This document shows positions 60,022 through 64,000 of a DNA stretch of 64,000 nucleotides, piece by piece. The stretch spans positions 2,050,022 through 2,114,021 of the forward strand of contig NZ_NXGV01000001.1 in NCBI RefSeq assembly GCF_002407605.1, written 5' to 3'. Under the pieces are notes generated by a model that worked only from the letters and a program-made list of their open reading frames with translations, had not been told where the DNA came from and did no database searches. A program made the position numbers and the translations under genes. Each line of letters opens with the position of its first letter. Positions within the stretch are counted from its first letter, which is position 1. Source of the stretch: Marinobacter sp. ANT_B65 (GTDB lineage Bacteria > Pseudomonadota > Gammaproteobacteria > Pseudomonadales > Oleiphilaceae).

Positions 60022-61929
60022 ATGACCAACCCCAATAGTTCCGAAAAACAGACACCCCCGGCAAATCAACAGCCAGAGATACCAAAGCAGTATTCATTTC
60101 TCTGGCTCAGCGCGGCTATCTTTCTGGTGTTTATGTGGCTACAGGACAGCAGCACACCAAAGCTTCAGGAACTGGCATACTCCGAGTTCAAAACCGCCGT
60201 TACCAACGACCAGGTCTCTGAGGTAACACTCAAAGAAGATCATATAACCGGCCTGCTCAGAAACCAGGGCCTGGTCTCCTCAAATACCGACAATGCATCA
60301 CAGAGCTCAAGCCCCGGATTCAGCACTACCCGGCCGCCCATGGACGATCCGGAACTGCTCACTTTGCTGGAGGCGCACGACGTTACTATCCGGGCCAGGT
60401 CTGCAGGGCTGGAATGGTGGCAGGAGCTGATTCGCGGTTTCCTGCCCTGGATATTAATACTGGCCCTGATGTACTGGTTCTGGGGGTCCGCACAGAAACG
60501 CATGGCTCAGGGTGGAGGCATGTTCGATTACGGGCGCTCGAAAGCCCGCAGGTCGGTCAAGGAAACCTCCACCACAACACTGGATGATGTCGCCGGTATT
60601 GAATCGGCCAAACGGGAAGTCGCAGAGATTATCGACTTCCTGAAATCTCCGGATAAATACCGGGCCCTGGGTGCATCGATGCCTAAGGGTATACTTCTGG
60701 TTGGCCCACCGGGCACAGGTAAAACCCTCCTTGCCCGCGCCATTGCCGGAGAAGCGGATGTACCTTTTTTCAGTATAAGCGCTTCAGAGTTTATCGAGAT
60801 GTTTGTAGGTGTGGGAGCATCGAGGGTGCGGGACCTATTTGCCAGTGCCCGCAAAGAAGCACCAGCGCTGATTTTTATTGATGAACTGGATGCCATCGGC
60901 CGCTCCCGGGGCGCAGGTTTCGGCGGCGGGCATGATGAGCGGGAACAGACGCTGAACCAGATTCTTACGGAAATGGATGGCTTCGAATCCCACGAGAATA
61001 TTCTCGTTCTGGCTGCCACCAACCGGCCAGATGTTCTGGACAGTGCCCTGCTCCGCCCCGGCCGCTTTGACCGCAAGGTAACTCTGGATCTTCCTCACAG
61101 GAATGCGCGGGATGCGATTCTTGCCGTGCATGTACGAAAAGTACCCCTGGCGGCAGACGTAGACCTGGATCAACTGGCAGCCCGCACTATTGGATTTTCC
61201 GGTGCAGACCTGAAAAACCTGGTGAACGAGGCAGCCCTGACAGCCGCCCGGGAAAACCTGAGCGAAGTTACGGATCACTGCTTTGAGCTTGCCCGTGACC
61301 GTATCGTTCTGGGCGAGAAACGCGATGCACAATTGTCTCAGGAAGAACGGAAAATCGTAGCTCACCATGAAAGCGGGCACGCCATCATGGCTTACTACAT
61401 GCCTAAAGCCGACCCACTCACCCGGCTCACAATCATCCCCCATGGAATGGCTATGGGCGTCACTGAGCAAACGCCGAAGGAGGACCGTTACAACTACTCC
61501 GAAAGTTATCTCAGAGATCGCATCAAGGTCATGCTCGGCGGCCGTTCAGCGGAGAAAATCATTTACGGAGAAGTGACTACCGGCGCCCAGAATGATCTCA
61601 AAGAAGCCACCAAACTGGTCCGCAAGATGATCGGCCAATGGGGCATGAGCGAAAAGATCGGCCCCATGGGCCTGAGCATTGGCGATGAGCACGTATTTCT
61701 GGGCCGGGAAATGGGCTCGCAGCGGGAGTTCAGTGACAAGATGGCGGAGTTGATTGATGCTGAAATCCAGTCAGAGCTTATGGCATTGGAAAAAGCCACC
61801 ATTGATTTCCTGACAGATCACCGGAGTCAACTTGAAGCCCTGGCAAAAGCCGCGCTCGAGAAAGAGAACCTTTCGGCAGAAGATATCGAAAATGTCCTCC
61901 ACGAGGAAGCGGCCCGGAAAACTGCATGA
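60022..61929 (+). CDS. ftsH: ATP-dependent zinc metalloprotease, FtsH family
   Basis: A 635-residue membrane AAA+ protease. Two helices (about 24-40 and 139-155) hold a periplasmic loop. Walker A is GPPGTGKT at 228-235, Walker B IFIDELD at 284-290, and the SRH '[20 protein letters not shown]'. The zinc site is HESGH at 449-453. Most FtsH proteins have HEAGH, and the pore motif here is 'MFVGVGASR' as usual. The loop is divergent and Ser-rich. Genomic context (not beside rlmE and folP) suggests a second paralogue rather than the main FtsH; this is inference. Confidence 0.92.
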   Translation: MTNPNSSEKQTPPANQQPEIPKQYSFLWLSAAIFLVFMWLQDSSTPKLQELAYSEFKTAVTNDQVSEVTLKEDHITGLLRNQGLVSSNTDNASQSSSPGFSTTRPPMDDPELLTLLEAHDVTIRARSAGLEWWQELIRGFLPWILILALMYWFWGSAQKRMAQGGGMFDYGRSKARRSVKETSTTTLDDVAGIESAKREVAEIIDFLKSPDKYRALGASMPKGILLVGPPGTGKTLLARAIAGEADVPFFSISASEFIEMFVGVGASRVRDLFASARKEAPALIFIDELDAIGRSRGAGFGGGHDEREQTLNQILTEMDGFESHENILVLAATNRPDVLDSALLRPGRFDRKVTLDLPHRNARDAILAVHVRKVPLAADVDLDQLAARTIGFSGADLKNLVNEAALTAARENLSEVTDHCFELARDRIVLGEKRDAQLSQEERKIVAHHESGHAIMAYYMPKADPLTRLTIIPHGMAMGVTEQTPKEDRYNYSESYLRDRIKVMLGGRSAEKIIYGEVTTGAQNDLKEATKLVRKMIGQWGMSEKIGPMGLSIGDEHVFLGREMGSQREFSDKMAELIDAEIQSELMALEKATIDFLTDHRSQLEALAKAALEKENLSAEDIENVLHEEAARKTA

Positions 61930-61968
61930 ACTCTATGAATGCTCACACCAAGGCTTCTGCCTAAGGCA

Positions 61969-62694
61969 TCAGCCGTGCGTGACCAGCATATCGCTGAACA
62001 GTGCCAGACAAAACCCGATTACCGCACCAAGCGGTGGCCCCCAGTGCTTTTCCATCCGGGACTGGGGGGCAATATCCTGGAAGATCAGATACAGAATCCC
62101 GCCCGAGGCCACCAGCATGATAGCTCCCAGAACCTCAGGCCGCCCGGACAGGAAAAAATACCCAAGAAGACCCGCGACGGGGCCCGCCGTTGCCAGGCCT
62201 GTCATCACTGTCAGTGTCTTTTTTGGTGTATAGCCGGGCTTGTCACAGAACTCGCGATAAGCATTGAATCCCTCCGGCAGATTTTGCATGGCAATCAACA
62301 CAGCCATCAAAGGCGCAAGGTCCGGGTTCACTATAATCAACCCACCCAGAGCAGCAGCTTCCGGCACAAAGTCCAGCATCACACCCATCAACTGTGGCGA
62401 TTCTCTGTGATGAGCACCCAGCATTCGCTCAATCCCGAAAAACAGCACGCCACCAGCAATAACAGCGGGTACGGCCCAGAACGAATTACCAATACTCGAC
62501 TGCCCTTCCGGTATCAGCACAATGGTAACGCCACCAAGCAGAATGCCCCCGCCCAGAGCGATCAGAAAATGCCGGAACTCCCGCTCCAGCCAGTCGGGAC
62601 CAATGCGCTCAACTCTTGCCAGCAATCCACCAAGAGGAATACAGATACCGGCAAGCGTTGTCAGACCTATGATATAGACCAGGTCAGATATCAT
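61969..62694 (-). CDS. ZIP family metal transporter
   Basis: A 241-residue inner-membrane protein with about eight helices. The family's two metal-site helices are seen as 'MLDFVPEAAALGG' (His/Glu-type position) and 'AMQNLPEGFNAYRE' (N-x2-P-E). The His-rich loop of many ZIPs is reduced to 'MLGAHHRE'. It probably imports zinc or another divalent metal. It starts within the end of the glutathione transferase gene (11-bp overlap), so the two are translationally coupled. The frame open to 62805 is not coding. Confidence 0.85.
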   Translation of the reverse strand: MISDLVYIIGLTTLAGICIPLGGLLARVERIGPDWLEREFRHFLIALGGGILLGGVTIVLIPEGQSSIGNSFWAVPAVIAGGVLFFGIERMLGAHHRESPQLMGVMLDFVPEAAALGGLIIVNPDLAPLMAVLIAMQNLPEGFNAYREFCDKPGYTPKKTLTVMTGLATAGPVAGLLGYFFLSGRPEVLGAIMLVASGGILYLIFQDIAPQSRMEKHWGPPLGAVIGFCLALFSDMLVTHG

Positions 62695-63565
62695 CAGAAG
62701 GCGCAACAATCTTGTCCTGGGTCTTATATTCAAAGTCACTTGCGTCGTGGCGCTCAAAAAGCTGACTTTCAGGCTCACCCCAGGCACGGTTGACCATTCT
62801 CCCACGCTGAACCGCCGGCCGCTCTTTTAGCTCCATGGTCCAGCGCAGCACATTGGTATAGGTGTGCGCTTCAAGAAACTCGGCCGCATCGTAAACCTTG
62901 TTGGTTACCAGCGCGCCGTACCAGGGCCAGATCGCCATATCAGCAATTGTGTACTCGCTCCCGGCAACATAACGGTTATCTGCCAACTGACGATCCAGCA
63001 CATCCAGTTGTCGTTTAACCTCCATGGTGTAGCGGTTAACAGGGTATTCGTACTTCTCAGGTGCATAGGCAAAGAAGTGCCCGAAGCCCCCCCCCAAAAA
63101 CGCCGCACTGCCCATCTGCCAGAACAGCCAGTTAAGCGTTTCTGTGCGGTCTGCCAAATTTGAGGGCAGAAACCGGTCAAACTTCTCCGCCAGATACAGC
63201 AGTATGGAGCCCGATTCAAACACCCGGACAGCCGGATCCTGAGAGCGGTCCAGCAGCGCCGGAATCTTGGAGTTGGGGTTAATATCCACAAACCCACTAC
63301 CGAACTGTTCGCCATCGCTGATACGAACCAGCCAGGCATCATATTCAGCCTCACTGATTCCCAGCTCCAGCAACTCCTCCAGCATAATCGTGACTTTCAC
63401 ACCATTTGGCGTCGCCAGCGAATAGAGCTGAAAAGGGTGTTTGCCAACAGGCAGCTCTTTCTCGTGAGTCGGGCCTGCAATGGGACGGTTGATATTTGAA
63501 AAAGCGCCGCCGCTTGCAGACTCCCACTTCCAGACCTTGGGCGGGGTATAGGTGGGATCGCTCAT
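62684..63565 (-). CDS. yghU: Glutathione S-transferase, YghU/nu-class type
   Basis: A 293-residue protein of the YghU disulfide-bond-reductase group. An N-terminal extension ('WKWESASGGAFSNINRPIAGPTHEKELPVG') precedes the thioredoxin-like domain, whose glutathione-binding start is 'YSLATPNGVKVTIMLEEL'. 'NPNSKIPALLD' has the cis-Pro, and 'RVFESGSILLYLAEKF' the Glu-Ser that holds the gamma-glutamyl end. The helical C-terminal domain is complete. AGGAG precedes ATG 63565 by about ten bases. Ggt, another glutathione gene, is 3 kb away. Confidence 0.9.
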   Translation of the reverse strand: MSDPTYTPPKVWKWESASGGAFSNINRPIAGPTHEKELPVGKHPFQLYSLATPNGVKVTIMLEELLELGISEAEYDAWLVRISDGEQFGSGFVDINPNSKIPALLDRSQDPAVRVFESGSILLYLAEKFDRFLPSNLADRTETLNWLFWQMGSAAFLGGGFGHFFAYAPEKYEYPVNRYTMEVKRQLDVLDRQLADNRYVAGSEYTIADMAIWPWYGALVTNKVYDAAEFLEAHTYTNVLRWTMELKERPAVQRGRMVNRAWGEPESQLFERHDASDFEYKTQDKIVAPSDDI

Positions 63566-63700
63566 AATTTTGGATACTCCTGGTTTGCTTCTTGCAAAAT
63601 TTGCGGGTAAGTAAGACAGAATATTCAATCAATTAAGTGACGCAAGCAAAACTGAATGCCTCACTATAGGCAAAGTTATCCAAACAAGGGAGTCAGGCAT

Positions 63701-63874
63701 ATGCCAATTACAGGATGGTTTTTTGTGTTCGCTGCCCTGGCCCTGATTCTGGGCAGCCTTTTCATGCTTCGGGATTCGGCCAGCAATATGCGTATCCCGG
63801 AAGACAAACTGGAGAAAATCCGCAAGCGTAAAGCAGAACTTGAAGCAGACGAAAACACAAAAGATCAATGGTAA
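63701..63874 (+). CDS. DUF2897 family small membrane protein
   Basis: A 57-residue protein with one N-terminal helix ([19 protein letters not shown]) followed by a Lys/Glu-rich cytoplasmic tail ('[19 protein letters not shown]'). This fits DUF2897, unknown in function. AAGGGAG lies eight bases before ATG 63701. Its 3' end overlaps the convergent gene at the right edge by 10 bp. Confidence 0.8.
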   Translation: MPITGWFFVFAALALILGSLFMLRDSASNMRIPEDKLEKIRKRKAELEADENTKDQW

Positions 63875-64000
63875 GCAGCGTCTGTTAGCGCCGCCATAAT
63901 GAAATCATTTTTGTGCAGACCGCCGATTGCGTGTGTCCACCAACTGACAGTCACCTTCCCATACTCCAGAAGGATCGCCGGATGGTGATCTTCAGCCTCA
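63865..64000 (-). CDS. phhB: Pterin-4a-carbinolamine dehydratase, 3' end only (runs off the right edge)
   Basis: The minus strand is open from the window edge to TGA at 63867-63865, giving 44 residues. They include '[31 protein letters not shown]', the DHHP catalytic block and the 'V-x-W-x-T-H-x-x-G-L' strand-helix of the PCD/DCoH family. The enzyme regenerates the pterin cofactor of phenylalanine hydroxylase. The N-terminal part lies outside the window. Confidence 0.92.
   Translation of the reverse strand, partial: EAEDHHPAILLEYGKVTVSWWTHAIGGLHKNDFIMAALTDAAYH

Overview
The window looks like a chromosomal segment of a marine gammaproteobacterium close to Marinobacter/Pseudomonas. This is inferred from the gyrA-serC-pheA-hisC-tyrA/aroA-cmk-rpsA-ihfB-lapAB-pyrF gene order, the fused tyrA-aroA, the tesA/ybbA/ybbP trio, rmf, a DUF2835 and a DUF2897 protein, and moderately GC-rich coding. 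No species can be fixed from the sequence alone. No phage, CRISPR array, transposase or recognisable defence system was seen.

Region 1 (1-11.6 kb) is the accessory part. It begins with the 5' end of a DUF805 membrane protein gene, a near-perfect 45-bp palindrome and a serine-hydrolase (beta-lactamase-fold) gene. A three-gene adaptor/permease/ATPase export operon follows on the minus strand. Next is a patchwork with small ORFs, then trimethylamine monooxygenase (tmm), a truncated membrane-protein ORF coupled to it, and an ABC importer that best fits the TMAO transporter TmoXWV. Directly abutting the permease gene is an inverted, decayed 227-bp copy of the end of the serine-hydrolase gene. This copy supplies the permease's last codons and its stop. 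The importer genes look more AT-rich than tmm and the housekeeping genes, so the block appears to have been assembled by transfer and rearrangement.

Region 2 (11.6-31.7 kb) is a mixed metabolic and stress region: an HNH nuclease, an AhpD-like protein, a methyltransferase, a cyanobacterial-AAR-like dehydrogenase, class I aldolase, a secreted metallo-beta-lactamase-fold protein, DusC, catalase-peroxidase KatG, a DUF2835 protein, HtpG and a lipoprotein M48 protease with TPRs. It continues with a small SCP2-like protein coupled to an iron alcohol dehydrogenase, then the YbbP/YbbA/TesA set and a YheT hydrolase.

Region 3 (31.7-43.5 kb) is bracketed by two nearly identical tRNA-Asn(GTT) genes in the same orientation. 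Between them are an M18 aminopeptidase, an uncharacterised acidic protein, RlmKL, RMF with a heavily structured 3' region, PyrD, a cation-efflux protein, UvrB and an aspartate aminotransferase. A 108-bp element with 27-bp inverted repeats lies just after the second tRNA.

Region 4 (43.5-57.1 kb) is the minus-strand housekeeping supraoperon from gyrA down to pyrF. It joins DNA topology, serine and aromatic amino-acid synthesis, CMP kinase, ribosomal protein S1, IHF-beta, LPS-assembly control (LapAB) and pyrimidine synthesis.

Region 5 (57.1-64 kb) holds purU, ggt, an FtsH paralogue, a ZIP transporter overlapping a YghU-type glutathione transferase, a DUF2897 protein and the 3' end of a pterin-4a-carbinolamine dehydratase gene running off the right edge.
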